64,000 nucleotides of DNA, taken from positions 186,001 through 250,000 of the forward strand of contig JAFXHX010000003.1 in assembly GCA_017536205.1 (NCBI GenBank), given 5' to 3'. The translations under genes and the position numbers were made by a program. Of the stretch, positions 7,650-14,832 are shown one piece after another (position 1 is the stretch's first letter; every line of letters starts with the position of its first letter). The DNA is from Clostridia bacterium. GTDB lineage: Bacteria; Bacillota; Clostridia; Christensenellales; Borkfalkiaceae. The notes under the pieces were generated by a model. It was given only the letters and a program-made list of their open reading frames with translations, made no database searches and was not told the DNA's origin.

Positions 7650-8141
7650 ATGTTAAAAATTAAAGCACAACAACTTACTAAAAAAGACTTTGCGCCATAC
7701 GGCGAATATTATAAAATGACTGCGCCCGACGGTTATGCGTTATCAGGTGAACTTCATAGTTTTTATCCTGATAGGGTGCTTGCTAGCGAGTGTGGAAACG
7801 TTGGTTTTTCGCCCATAACGGTTAAAAAACCCGAAAAAATGGTTATAAAGCAAGTTGAATATCACACCACCACTAGCGAACTTATTTTACCACTCACAGA
7901 CGATATGATTCTTCACGTTGCACAGCCTTCTGCAGGTAAGCCCATACCCGAACAAACCAAGGCGTTTATAGTTCCTAAAAACACTTTAATCAAAATGAAC
8001 GCATGCGTATGGCACCTTGCACCACTTCCTAGAAAGAAAGACGTGCTTACCGCTATGATAATTTTACCCGAATGCACTTATATGAACGACTGCAAAGTTG
8101 TTGACTTAAAAATAGAAGAACAGTTTGAAATAGTAGAATAA
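7650..8141 (+). CDS. Ureidoglycolate lyase-like cupin protein
   Basis: A 163-residue small beta-barrel protein resembling AllA-type ureidoglycolate lyases: N-terminal LTKKDFAPYGEYY, central TSELILPLTDD, and KAFIVPKNTLIKMNACVWHLAPLP before the last strands. No other purine-degradation gene is near, so the true substrate is unknown. The start at 7650 follows AAGGAG; an in-frame ATG at 7623 has none. The stop overlaps the ZIP transporter start by one base, so the two are probably one transcription unit. Confidence 0.6.
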   Translation: MLKIKAQQLTKKDFAPYGEYYKMTAPDGYALSGELHSFYPDRVLASECGNVGFSPITVKKPEKMVIKQVEYHTTTSELILPLTDDMILHVAQPSAGKPIPEQTKAFIVPKNTLIKMNACVWHLAPLPRKKDVLTAMIILPECTYMNDCKVVDLKIEEQFEIVE

Positions 8142-8923
8142 TGGAAGTTGTATTATTAACGGCGCTTGGCGTTGGAGGGGCAACTCTCTTTGGTAGCGCC
8201 CTAGGTTTTATTTTTAAAAAAATAACGCATAAGTTTTCAGATATTGTTATATCGTTTGCAGCGGGCATTATGTTTTGCGCTGCGGCAGTAGGCTTGGTTA
8301 TTCCATCTATCGAACACGGTGCAACTTTTTTTGAAAGTTTTCAAATAAACGGTAAATGGGGGCTTGTTTTTGCCGTGGCAGGCATAGTTTTAGGTTCGCT
8401 TTTCGTTCATTTGTTAGATAAGTTCGTTCCACACGTACATAAAATGCTTGGGGCAGACACCGATGGGCACGATAAATCTAAACTTTCTAAAGTTATACTT
8501 TTCGTTTTGGCAATAGCAATTCATAACCTTCCCGAAGGTTTGGCGGCAGGCGTTGGCTTTGGTTCGGGTAATACTGGACAAGCGCTTATAATAGCGGGTG
8601 GTATAGCACTTCAAAACATACCCGAAGGTATGGTAATTATAGGACCTATGCTTTCTGCCGGAGTTTCTAAAGGCAAAACCTTTTTATGCGCTTTAATTAC
8701 AGGCTTAGTGGAAGTTGTGGGAACGCTTATAGGATACTTTACGGTTTATGTTTCAACTGCTATTTTACCGTTTGCGCTTGCTTTTGCAGGTGGAACTATG
8801 ATTTACATTATAAGCGACGAAATGATTCCCGAAACGCATGGGCACGGTAGCGCAAGAGGGGCAACTTTCTCGTTTATTATAGGCTTTTGCATAATGCTTA
8901 TAATGGACGTTTTGTTAGGCTAA
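8141..8923 (+). CDS. ZIP family divalent metal transporter
   Basis: A 260-residue membrane protein with about eight spans. The two ZIP metal-site helices are visible as HNLPEGLAAGVGFG near residue 127 and ALQNIPEGMVIIGPM near 157, and a His/Asp-rich loop (HVHKMLGADTDGHDK) lies between spans 3 and 4. ZIP proteins import Zn, Fe or Mn. It sits back to back with the feo operon but lacks the AGTTAGC palindromes on its own side. Confidence 0.88.
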   Translation: MEVVLLTALGVGGATLFGSALGFIFKKITHKFSDIVISFAAGIMFCAAAVGLVIPSIEHGATFFESFQINGKWGLVFAVAGIVLGSLFVHLLDKFVPHVHKMLGADTDGHDKSKLSKVILFVLAIAIHNLPEGLAAGVGFGSGNTGQALIIAGGIALQNIPEGMVIIGPMLSAGVSKGKTFLCALITGLVEVVGTLIGYFTVYVSTAILPFALAFAGGTMIYIISDEMIPETHGHGSARGATFSFIIGFCIMLIMDVLLG

Positions 8924-8925
8924 TT

Positions 8926-8955
8926 AAAAAGATAGGCTTTTTGCCTATCTTTTTT
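8926..8955. terminator. Terminator between convergent ZIP and rsmE genes
   Basis: GATAGGC-TTTTT-GCCTATC hairpin preceded by an A-run and followed by TTTTTT. Confidence 0.8.
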
Positions 8956-8959
8956 CGTT

Positions 8960-9697
8960 TTAAATATTAAGTTCGGCGTATAGCATAAGCATTGAAAGCG
9001 CTGTTATCGAAGCCGTTTCGGTGCGAAGAATTCGTTTGCCAAGCGATATAGTTTCTGCGCCTGCGCCTTTTAAAAGTTCAATTTCGCTATTTTCAAAACC
9101 ACCTTCAGGGCCTATAAACAAGGCAATTTTATCGCCTTTTTTAATTTTTGAAAGGGAGTTTTTAGTGGGCTCCATACCGTAAAGGCTTTCGTAGGGGACT
9201 AAAACGTGGTTGTAATCTTTTAAAAGGTTAAGCGTTTGCTTTAACGTTTTTGGCGCGTTTATTTTAGGTATTACGTTTCGCTTTGACTGTTTAGCGGCGC
9301 TTTCGCAAATGGCTTGCCATCTTAAAACCTTTTTGTCTTCTTTTTTAGCGTCTATTTTAACGATTGAACGGTGCATTTCGGTGGGTGTTATTTCGTTAAC
9401 GCCAAGTTCAACAGCCTTTTGAATAATAAGTTCTAATTTATCTGCTTTAGGAAGACCTTGAAAAAGGTGAATAGTTATAGGAAGTTCGCTTGAAACGCAG
9501 TTTTCTTCAACCACTTCGCAAACGGCGGTATCAACTAAAAACGATTTTATACGGCAAAGGTCGCTAACGCCGTTAAAACTAACTAAAAGATTATCGCCTT
9601 CGCGCATTCTTAAAACGTTTTTAATGTGGTTAAAATCGCCACCCGTAATTAAATATTCGCCGTTTACCTTTCCGTTTTGTGCAAAAAAATTATACAT
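8960..9697 (-). CDS. rsmE: 16S rRNA (uracil1498-N3)-methyltransferase
   Basis: A 245-residue SPOUT methyltransferase. The N-terminal PUA-like part (FNHIKNVLRMREGDNLLV) is followed by the knot region with ALFIGPEGGFENSEIELLKGAG and LGKRILRTETASITAL, the family signatures. No Shine-Dalgarno precedes ATG 9697; instead the -10 box ends 6 bases before it, so the mRNA is probably leaderless. Confidence 0.92.
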   Translation of the reverse strand: MYNFFAQNGKVNGEYLITGGDFNHIKNVLRMREGDNLLVSFNGVSDLCRIKSFLVDTAVCEVVEENCVSSELPITIHLFQGLPKADKLELIIQKAVELGVNEITPTEMHRSIVKIDAKKEDKKVLRWQAICESAAKQSKRNVIPKINAPKTLKQTLNLLKDYNHVLVPYESLYGMEPTKNSLSKIKKGDKIALFIGPEGGFENSEIELLKGAGAETISLGKRILRTETASITALSMLMLYAELNI

Positions 9698-9703
9698 ACG
9701 GTA

Positions 9704-9732
9704 ATTATATCAAACAATTTGCACTTTATCAA
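9704..9732 (-). promoter_or_regulatory. rsmE promoter (leaderless arrangement)
   Basis: Minus-strand TTGATA (9727-9732) and TATAAT (9704-9709), 17-base spacing. The start codon begins only 7 bases downstream of the -10 box, so transcription should start at or next to the A of ATG. Confidence 0.75.
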
Positions 9733-9750
9733 TAATTTTTACTTAAATTA

Positions 9751-9779
9751 TTGCGCGTGCGAGTAAAAGATGGTAATAT
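9751..9779 (+). promoter_or_regulatory. Promoter for the 36-residue membrane peptide
   Basis: TTGCGC and TAATAT with 17-base spacing, ending 21 bases upstream of the start codon. Confidence 0.5.
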
Positions 9780-9800
9780 TGTTCTATTAGGAGAAACATT

Positions 9801-9911
9801 ATGCAAAAATATTTACCTTTTTTAGTAACGTTCTTTTTAATTGCGTTATTCGTGGTTGTTTTTATCGCTTGGCGTGTTTTCACTAGCCTCACTTATAAAA
9901 AAACTTATTAA
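9801..9911 (+). CDS. Small single-span membrane peptide
   Basis: A 36-residue ORF: short N-terminal head (MQKYLP), one long hydrophobic span (FLVTFFLIALFVVVFIAW), then a basic tail ending in YKKTY. It has its own promoter-like sequence, a good SD (AGGAG 8 bases before ATG) and its own terminator, so it is very likely expressed. I do not recognise a family. Monocistronic single-span peptides can be stress peptides, transporter accessory subunits or type I toxins; nothing here decides. Confidence 0.6.
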   Translation: MQKYLPFLVTFFLIALFVVVFIAWRVFTSLTYKKTY

Positions 9912-9918
9912 AAAACGT

Positions 9919-9944
9919 AAAAACCAAGTTTAACTTGGTTTTTT
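9919..9944 (+). terminator. Terminator after the small membrane peptide
   Basis: AAAACCAAG-TTTAA-CTTGGTTTT hairpin with T-run, 8 bases after the stop codon. Confidence 0.8.
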
Positions 9945-9945
9945 A

Positions 9946-9974
9946 TTGATTTTTGTATTTTAAGGGTATATAAT
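9946..9974 (+). promoter_or_regulatory. Promoter for the hydrolase/membrane-protein cluster
   Basis: TTGATT and TATAAT with 17-base spacing; AAGGAG and the start codon at 10003 follow. Confidence 0.65.
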
Positions 9975-10002
9975 GTAACTAATAATTAAGGAGATTTTAC
10001 TT

Positions 10003-10677
10003 ATGGCAAAAACAGAAAAGTTCTTATTTAAAGGCTATGAAGCAACCGTTATTATTCCAGATAATCCTAACGGTAAACTCATTTGGAAAGCCGAGTATTT
10101 AGATGCGTTTGAAAACGCTGAAGTTCAACTTTTAGAAATGGGATATACTAGGGCGCATTTAGACGTTGGTTATCGCTATGGAAGTTATAAAATGATAAGG
10201 CTTATGCACGCTTTTCAACTTTATATAACCGAAAAATATAACCTTGATAAAAAATGTATTTTATTCGGTATGAGTATAGGCGGGCTTTATTCGTTCAACT
10301 ACGCTTTAACTTACCCTGAATACGTTGAAAAAGTTATTCTTGATAATCCGGTTTTAGACTTTACTGCTTGGCCACCACTTAATAGCGAGTGGCAAAACGC
10401 GCTTATGGAAACTTATTCGCTCCCCCGTGAAGCCATTTATAATTTTAAAGATAAACCCGTTGATAATTTTGACGAGTTTTTCGATAATGATATAAAAGTA
10501 ATGCTTCTTGCAGCGCAACAAGACGAAGTTGTTAGCCACGAAATGTGTTCTAAAAAAATGATAGAATACTGCAAAGAAAAGGGTATAGATATAAAAGTTA
10601 TTTTAAAGCCCGAAGGCAAGCATCACCCACACTCACTTGAAGACCCAACTCCTATTATAGAGTTTGTAACTAAATAA
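10003..10677 (+). CDS. Alpha/beta hydrolase
   Basis: A 224-residue cytoplasmic protein with the nucleophile elbow GMSIGG near residue 89 and a C-terminal GKHHPHSLEDP supplying the catalytic His. DNPVLDF and LLAAQQDEVV are the usual post-elbow strands, the latter with the probable acid Asp. Substrate unknown. The next gene begins 7 bases later, so it shares a transcript with two polytopic membrane proteins; lipid or acyl-ester turnover is conceivable but speculative. Confidence 0.75.
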   Translation: MAKTEKFLFKGYEATVIIPDNPNGKLIWKAEYLDAFENAEVQLLEMGYTRAHLDVGYRYGSYKMIRLMHAFQLYITEKYNLDKKCILFGMSIGGLYSFNYALTYPEYVEKVILDNPVLDFTAWPPLNSEWQNALMETYSLPREAIYNFKDKPVDNFDEFFDNDIKVMLLAAQQDEVVSHEMCSKKMIEYCKEKGIDIKVILKPEGKHHPHSLEDPTPIIEFVTK

Positions 10678-10684
10678 AATTGCT

Positions 10685-11560
10685 ATGAATATTCAGTTTT
10701 TTAACGGGTGGTATTTCCTGTTTATTTTTGCTTCGATAGCAGGGTTTATAGGATTATATTTTTTATTAAGGCGCAAAAGCAAAAAAACCATTTATATAGT
10801 TTTAATTTCACTTATGGTGTTTGCGCTAGTGCTTCACTTTTTGAAGGGCTTATTTCCACCGTATTCAGAAAATTACGAAACCCATTTAAGAGATTCGTGG
10901 TTTATAAATATTTGTGGCGCTAATATTGCGTTGTTTCCGTTTATGATGCTTTCTAAAAATAAGCACGTTAAAGATTATATGTTTTATATAGGCGTTATAA
11001 GTGGACTTCTTGCAATTTGCTACCCAATCGACCCTATTCAAAAGGTAAACCAATCGGCGGAGTGGATAGATATTTTAAGGTATTACCTTCACCATAACTT
11101 ACTTTGGTACACACCGCTTTTAATGGTTATTTTAAAAATACACACGCTTGATTATAGGCGAGTATTTAGTACGCCTACTATATTTTTAGTGGTTATGCTA
11201 TTTATTATGCTTAACCAAGTGTTCCAAAGCGAACTTGGCTTTATTCCACCAAGGGGCGACGATATATTTAACGTTCATTACATAAACAACTCGCTAATTT
11301 GGGGGCCGGACGGAAAACTTTCTAAACTTATAGAGTGGGCTTGCCCGTCTATATTTAAAACGATACCCGTTGGCGTGCACGCAGGCGAGCCTAAATACTG
11401 GCCGTGGTTTTGGCTTGTAGTTCCGTGTTATTTACTCGTAACGCCTATTTGCTTTTTAATGTCGCTAATTTTCGATTTTAAACATTTTAAACAAGATTTC
11501 ACGTTACTTTTAACCAAAATCAAAGCGTTTTTAACAACTTTAAAAGGTAAAAGCAACTAG
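10685..11560 (+). CDS. Polytopic membrane protein, YwaF/TMEM164-like
   Basis: A 291-residue protein with about seven hydrophobic spans. The central block (WFINICGANIALFPFMML, then YYLHHNLLWYTPLLMV) resembles the YwaF (TMEM164-like) family, where an N/C-containing span and a conserved His-rich span recur. The function in bacteria is unknown. It is followed after 15 bases by a second protein of the same general type. A weak start at 10685 lacks a clear SD, so coupling to the hydrolase upstream is likely. Confidence 0.5.
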   Translation: MNIQFFNGWYFLFIFASIAGFIGLYFLLRRKSKKTIYIVLISLMVFALVLHFLKGLFPPYSENYETHLRDSWFINICGANIALFPFMMLSKNKHVKDYMFYIGVISGLLAICYPIDPIQKVNQSAEWIDILRYYLHHNLLWYTPLLMVILKIHTLDYRRVFSTPTIFLVVMLFIMLNQVFQSELGFIPPRGDDIFNVHYINNSLIWGPDGKLSKLIEWACPSIFKTIPVGVHAGEPKYWPWFWLVVPCYLLVTPICFLMSLIFDFKHFKQDFTLLLTKIKAFLTTLKGKSN

Positions 11561-11575
11561 TTTTTGGAGACTATT

Positions 11576-12391
11576 ATGACTTTTTTACAGTGGTTTTTGT
11601 GGGGAGATAGTATTGAAGTTCCACAATATCAAGGGCAGTGGAAGGCTTTGCATATTTCGGTGCTAGTTTTGTGCGTTGCACTCATTTTAGGCTTTTATTT
11701 TATAGTTAAACACGCTAAAAATAAAGATAAAGCGCGCAAGATTATCATTTACGTTTTATTTTCTATTTCTTTATTTTTTGAAATAACAATGCGCATATCT
11801 TACGCATTAAAAATGTACGTTTTTCATCATTCAGACGTTGCTTGGTGTAATTTTTGGTGGCTTTTGTTGCCAAAACCTTGGTGCCAAATATCAACCTGGA
11901 CTTTTATTATTGCAGTTCTTTCTAAAAAGAAAACTATGTATAACTACGCGTGCATTTCTTCGCTTTTATGCGCACTAATTTTCTTTGCATACCCTGGCGT
12001 TGGCTTTAATAGCGTTGGTTGCATCATGTATTTCGATTTATATTCAATTACTACGCACACCATACTTTTAACGTCGTCTATAACGCTTATAACGCTAAAG
12101 TTCGTTGATTTTAAGTATAAAGATTTTTGGAAGATATTAGTTTGCTTTGCCGTAACTATTATTTATACGTTCTTGCAAATATACGTTTTAAAAATAGCAG
12201 AAGACCCGATGTACTTTATGCCCGGTGGCGATATTCAACAAGGTATATTAGGAATACCTTACGGCTTGTATTTAGTAGTTTATATCGTATTTATAACGGT
12301 TTACGTTAACGTGTTTTATCTATTAAGCGATAAACTTACCGTAAAAAACTTTTTTAGCAAACTGCTAAAAGGCAGTAAAAAAGCACCCTGA
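11576..12391 (+). CDS. Second YwaF/TMEM164-like membrane protein
   Basis: A 271-residue, roughly seven-span protein. WCNFWWLLLPKPWCQISTW aligns in position with the central block of the preceding protein, and YFDLYSITTHTILLTSSITLI with its His-containing span. The two proteins end with similar PxGD (PRGDD, PGGDIQ) loops. They look like diverged paralogues that might form a heteromer. The start at 11576 follows TTGGAG; an upstream in-frame TTG at 11564 is less likely. Function unknown. Confidence 0.5.
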   Translation: MTFLQWFLWGDSIEVPQYQGQWKALHISVLVLCVALILGFYFIVKHAKNKDKARKIIIYVLFSISLFFEITMRISYALKMYVFHHSDVAWCNFWWLLLPKPWCQISTWTFIIAVLSKKKTMYNYACISSLLCALIFFAYPGVGFNSVGCIMYFDLYSITTHTILLTSSITLITLKFVDFKYKDFWKILVCFAVTIIYTFLQIYVLKIAEDPMYFMPGGDIQQGILGIPYGLYLVVYIVFITVYVNVFYLLSDKLTVKNFFSKLLKGSKKAP

Positions 12392-12402
12392 TGGGTGCTT
12401 TT
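12379..12402. terminator. Terminator between convergent membrane-protein gene and proS
   Basis: AAAAGCACCC-TGAT-GGGTGCTTTT hairpin overlapping the stop codon of the upstream gene; symmetrical. Confidence 0.8.
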
Positions 12403-12406
12403 ATTT

Positions 12407-14104
12407 TTATAAAAGTTTAATAATTTCTTCAAGGGCGCAGTTCATTTGAGCGCTTAAATTAAAACTCTTGTCGCGTGCAGAAATCTCAACAACTCCGTTT
12501 TTAACGTTTCTTGGGCTAACTACAACTCTTAGTGGAACGCCTAAAAGGTCGGCATCTGAAAACATTATGCCTGCGCTAACGTTTCTGTCGTCGTAAATAA
12601 CTTCAACGCCTTTATCTAAAAGTTCGTTATAAAGGTTATCTGCAAACGCTTTAACTTCTTCATTATCGGGCCTTACTGCGCAAAGGTGAACTTGATAGGG
12701 GGCAATTGCCTTTGGCCAAATGGGGCCGTAATCGTCGTGGTGAACTTCGCAAATTGCCGCTGCAAGCCTGCCTACGCCTATACCGTAACAACCCATAATG
12801 GGGTGTTGTAACACTCCGTTACTGTCAAGGTAAGTCATATTCATTGACTTTGTATATTTAGTTCCAAGTTGGAAGATGTTGCCAACTTCTATACCGCGGA
12901 AAACGCCGATTGTGTGCTTGCCACACTTGGGGCAAATGCCACCTTCTTTAATTTTTGCAAAATCGTAAAATTGAACGCCTTGCAAATCTCTTTCAAAGTC
13001 AAGCCCTTTATAGTGGTAATCTTTTTCGTTAGCACCGCAAATAACGTTGTTCATACCTTTAAGCGAACGGTCGTAAAGCACTATAACGTCACCACTTAAA
13101 TTAACGGGGCCTATAAAGCCTGCGGTAAGGGGGCTATCTTCGGTTATAACTGCGGGGTGAATATCAAAACCTAAATGGTTTGTGAGTTTGGTTTCGTTTG
13201 CTTCTAAATCGCCACGCAAGAAAAGCACTATAAACTTATCGTCGCTATTTCTTTGGTAAACAACGGCTTTGCAAGAGTTTTCGGCACTAGCGTTTAAGTA
13301 TGCGCAAACCTCTTCAATAGTTTGTTTATCGGGCGTGTAAACCTTTTCAAGGGTTTGTGAAGGCTCTTTGCGCTCGTACTTAATAATGCTTTCAGCCGCT
13401 TCCATATTCGACTTGTAGTTGCATTCAGAGCAAATTGCAATAGAATCTTCGCCAATGCCCGTTAAAAGCATAAACTCGTGCGAAACGCTACCACCCATCA
13501 TACCAGAGTCCGATGCAACCGAAACTACTTCGGGAATACCTGCACGGGCAAAAATGCGCTCGTATGCTTTGTGGCACTTTTCGTAGTAGTTTTCAAGGTC
13601 TTCTTGGCTGGTGTGGAAAGAATAAGCGTCTTTCATAGTGAACTCTCTAACGCGTATAAGTCCCGACTTTGGCCTTGCCTCGTCTCTAAACTTGGTTTGT
13701 ATTTGGTAAATCATAAAGGGGTATTTGTTATAACTTTGGCCGTATTCTCTAACGAGCGAAACTGCCGCTTCTTCGTGAGTCATACCAAGTACCAAGGGGC
13801 TATCGTTTCTATCGCTAAAACGAACGAGTTCTTTACCGATACTTTCGTATCTGCCCGATTCTTGCCACATACTTGCAGGCATAACAACGGGGAATTGAAC
13901 TTCTTGGCCGTCAATCGCGTCCATTTCTTCGCGCAAAATCTGTTCGATTTTACGGGTAATACGTTTAAGTGGCATATACGAAGAGTAAATGCCGTTTGCA
14001 ACGTATTTCATATAACCACCGCGCACCATTAACGCGTGGCTTTCTACTTGGCAATCAGAAGGTTTTTCTTTAAAGCGTTCGCCAACTAATTTTTCTAATT
14101 TCAT
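12407..14104 (-). CDS. proS: Prolyl-tRNA synthetase, bacterial type
   Basis: A 565-residue class II synthetase. Motif 2 region TKFRDEARPKSGLIRVREFTMKDAYSFH and motif 3 region GCYGIGVGRLAAA are present. Residues about 220-400 contain the editing (INS) domain with a CSEC...CPKC metal-site pair flanking it. The C-terminal anticodon-binding domain ends with DADLLGVPLRVVVS. Bacterial length is normal. ATG 14104 has GGAGG 8 bases upstream. Expression is controlled by the T-box leader immediately upstream, so it should rise when tRNA-Pro is uncharged. Confidence 0.95.
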   Translation of the reverse strand: MKLEKLVGERFKEKPSDCQVESHALMVRGGYMKYVANGIYSSYMPLKRITRKIEQILREEMDAIDGQEVQFPVVMPASMWQESGRYESIGKELVRFSDRNDSPLVLGMTHEEAAVSLVREYGQSYNKYPFMIYQIQTKFRDEARPKSGLIRVREFTMKDAYSFHTSQEDLENYYEKCHKAYERIFARAGIPEVVSVASDSGMMGGSVSHEFMLLTGIGEDSIAICSECNYKSNMEAAESIIKYERKEPSQTLEKVYTPDKQTIEEVCAYLNASAENSCKAVVYQRNSDDKFIVLFLRGDLEANETKLTNHLGFDIHPAVITEDSPLTAGFIGPVNLSGDVIVLYDRSLKGMNNVICGANEKDYHYKGLDFERDLQGVQFYDFAKIKEGGICPKCGKHTIGVFRGIEVGNIFQLGTKYTKSMNMTYLDSNGVLQHPIMGCYGIGVGRLAAAICEVHHDDYGPIWPKAIAPYQVHLCAVRPDNEEVKAFADNLYNELLDKGVEVIYDDRNVSAGIMFSDADLLGVPLRVVVSPRNVKNGVVEISARDKSFNLSAQMNCALEEIIKLL

Positions 14105-14122
14105 AAGTCCTCCAAAAAATAT

Positions 14123-14355
14123 AAAAACCCTAAACTAACGTGTGTTAGTTTAGGGCGAACTATTACGTCCGTGTTACCACCTAATTTCGAATATAAAATA
14201 TTCGCACTTTGTCGGTTAAACCGTTTCTCTGTTACGGGAGAAGCCCGTTAAAACTTAATTGAACTTAAAGTTCGTTCGTTTTACTGCTCCAAGACGGGTT
14301 CATTTATAAAGCGTTTAAGGTTTGCACCAACCACCTTATCTCTTAAAACGATTAT
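14123..14355 (-). promoter_or_regulatory. T-box leader of proS
   Basis: Reading the minus strand: a stem I base TCGTTTTA (14344-14351) pairs with TAAAACGA (14276-14283), with TTGGTGCAAACC as a typical distal loop. The T-box AGGTGGTAACACGGACG is at 14166-14182, and a terminator CCCTAAACTAAC/GTTAGTTTAGGG with T-run is at 14123-14155. The bulge reads UGGU, whose last base pairs with the discriminator A of tRNA-Pro found at 3995-4070. The only proline codon on the 3' strand of stem I outside the distal stem is in GAACCCG (CCC or CCG); I cannot fix the specifier further. Confidence 0.9.
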
Positions 14356-14460
14356 AAATTACTAGTTCTTTTCACTGCATTTATTATTAAGTTGCATTTA
14401 TAATAACACATATAAAAAAATAATGCAATTATTTTATTGATGTTTTTTACTGCACGATTA

Positions 14461-14579
14461 TTTTGTTTGGCGGAAGCGGTGGGCAATTCCCCTACTAGGG
14501 GAAATGTCGCAAAGCGACAAAAGGGTTGCCGTCCGACGCTAGTCGATCGAACCTTGGTGAGAATACCACCGCAACAAAA
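14461..14579 (-). repeat. Degenerate tRNA-Ser 3'-end copy with hairpin-rich insert
   Basis: The first 23 bases (14461-14483) repeat exactly 14602-14624, that is the tRNA-Ser 3' end plus its immediate downstream flank. After GTGGG (the T-stem), similarity breaks into a 64-base insert with hairpins CCCCTACTAGGGG and GTCGCAAAGCGAC. Similarity to the T-loop resumes at ATCGAACC (14546-14553) and ends with a decayed GGTGAGAATACCACC. As at tRNA-Pro, the split point is the T-loop. Similar TTCCCCT/AGGGGAAATGTCG hairpin pieces are, as I recall, frequent in gut Clostridia genomes, but I cannot verify that here. Confidence 0.65.
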
Positions 14580-14606
14580 AACAAAAGCCACTGTATAGTG
14601 GCTTTT
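14575..14606 (-). terminator. Terminator of tRNA-Ser
   Basis: AAAAGCCACT-GTAT-AGTGGCTTTT hairpin followed on the minus strand by GTTTTTTG, right after the tRNA CCA end. Confidence 0.8.
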
Positions 14607-14609
14607 GTT

Positions 14610-14699
14610 TGGCGGAAGCGGTGGGATTCGAACCCACGATACGTTGCCGTATACCTGATTTCGAGTCAGGGCCGTTGTGACCTCTTCGATACACTTCCG
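14610..14699 (-). tRNA. tRNA-Ser(CGA)
   Basis: A 90-nt class II tRNA on the minus strand. Acceptor CGGAAGTG... pairs with ...CGCTTCCG, the anticodon stem is CCTGA/TCAGG with loop CTCGAAA and anticodon CGA (14661-14663). A long variable arm (TATACGGCAACGTAT) marks it as serine, the discriminator is G, and CCA is encoded. It reads UCG codons. Confidence 0.96.
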
Positions 14700-14832
14700 T
14701 ATTTTTATTATTCAAGCAACAGTATTTTAACACATTTTTTTAATTTTGTATATTGTTTTCAACGTCTTTTTTCAAAAAATTAACTTCATTTTTACTTTTA
14801 GGTGTTACAATATAAAAAAGGAGAAAGGTGTT

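Noticed and set aside
14352..14591. Minus-strand frame across the tRNA-Ser repeat and T-box edge
   Set aside because: No SD, no family features, and it overlaps RNA elements.
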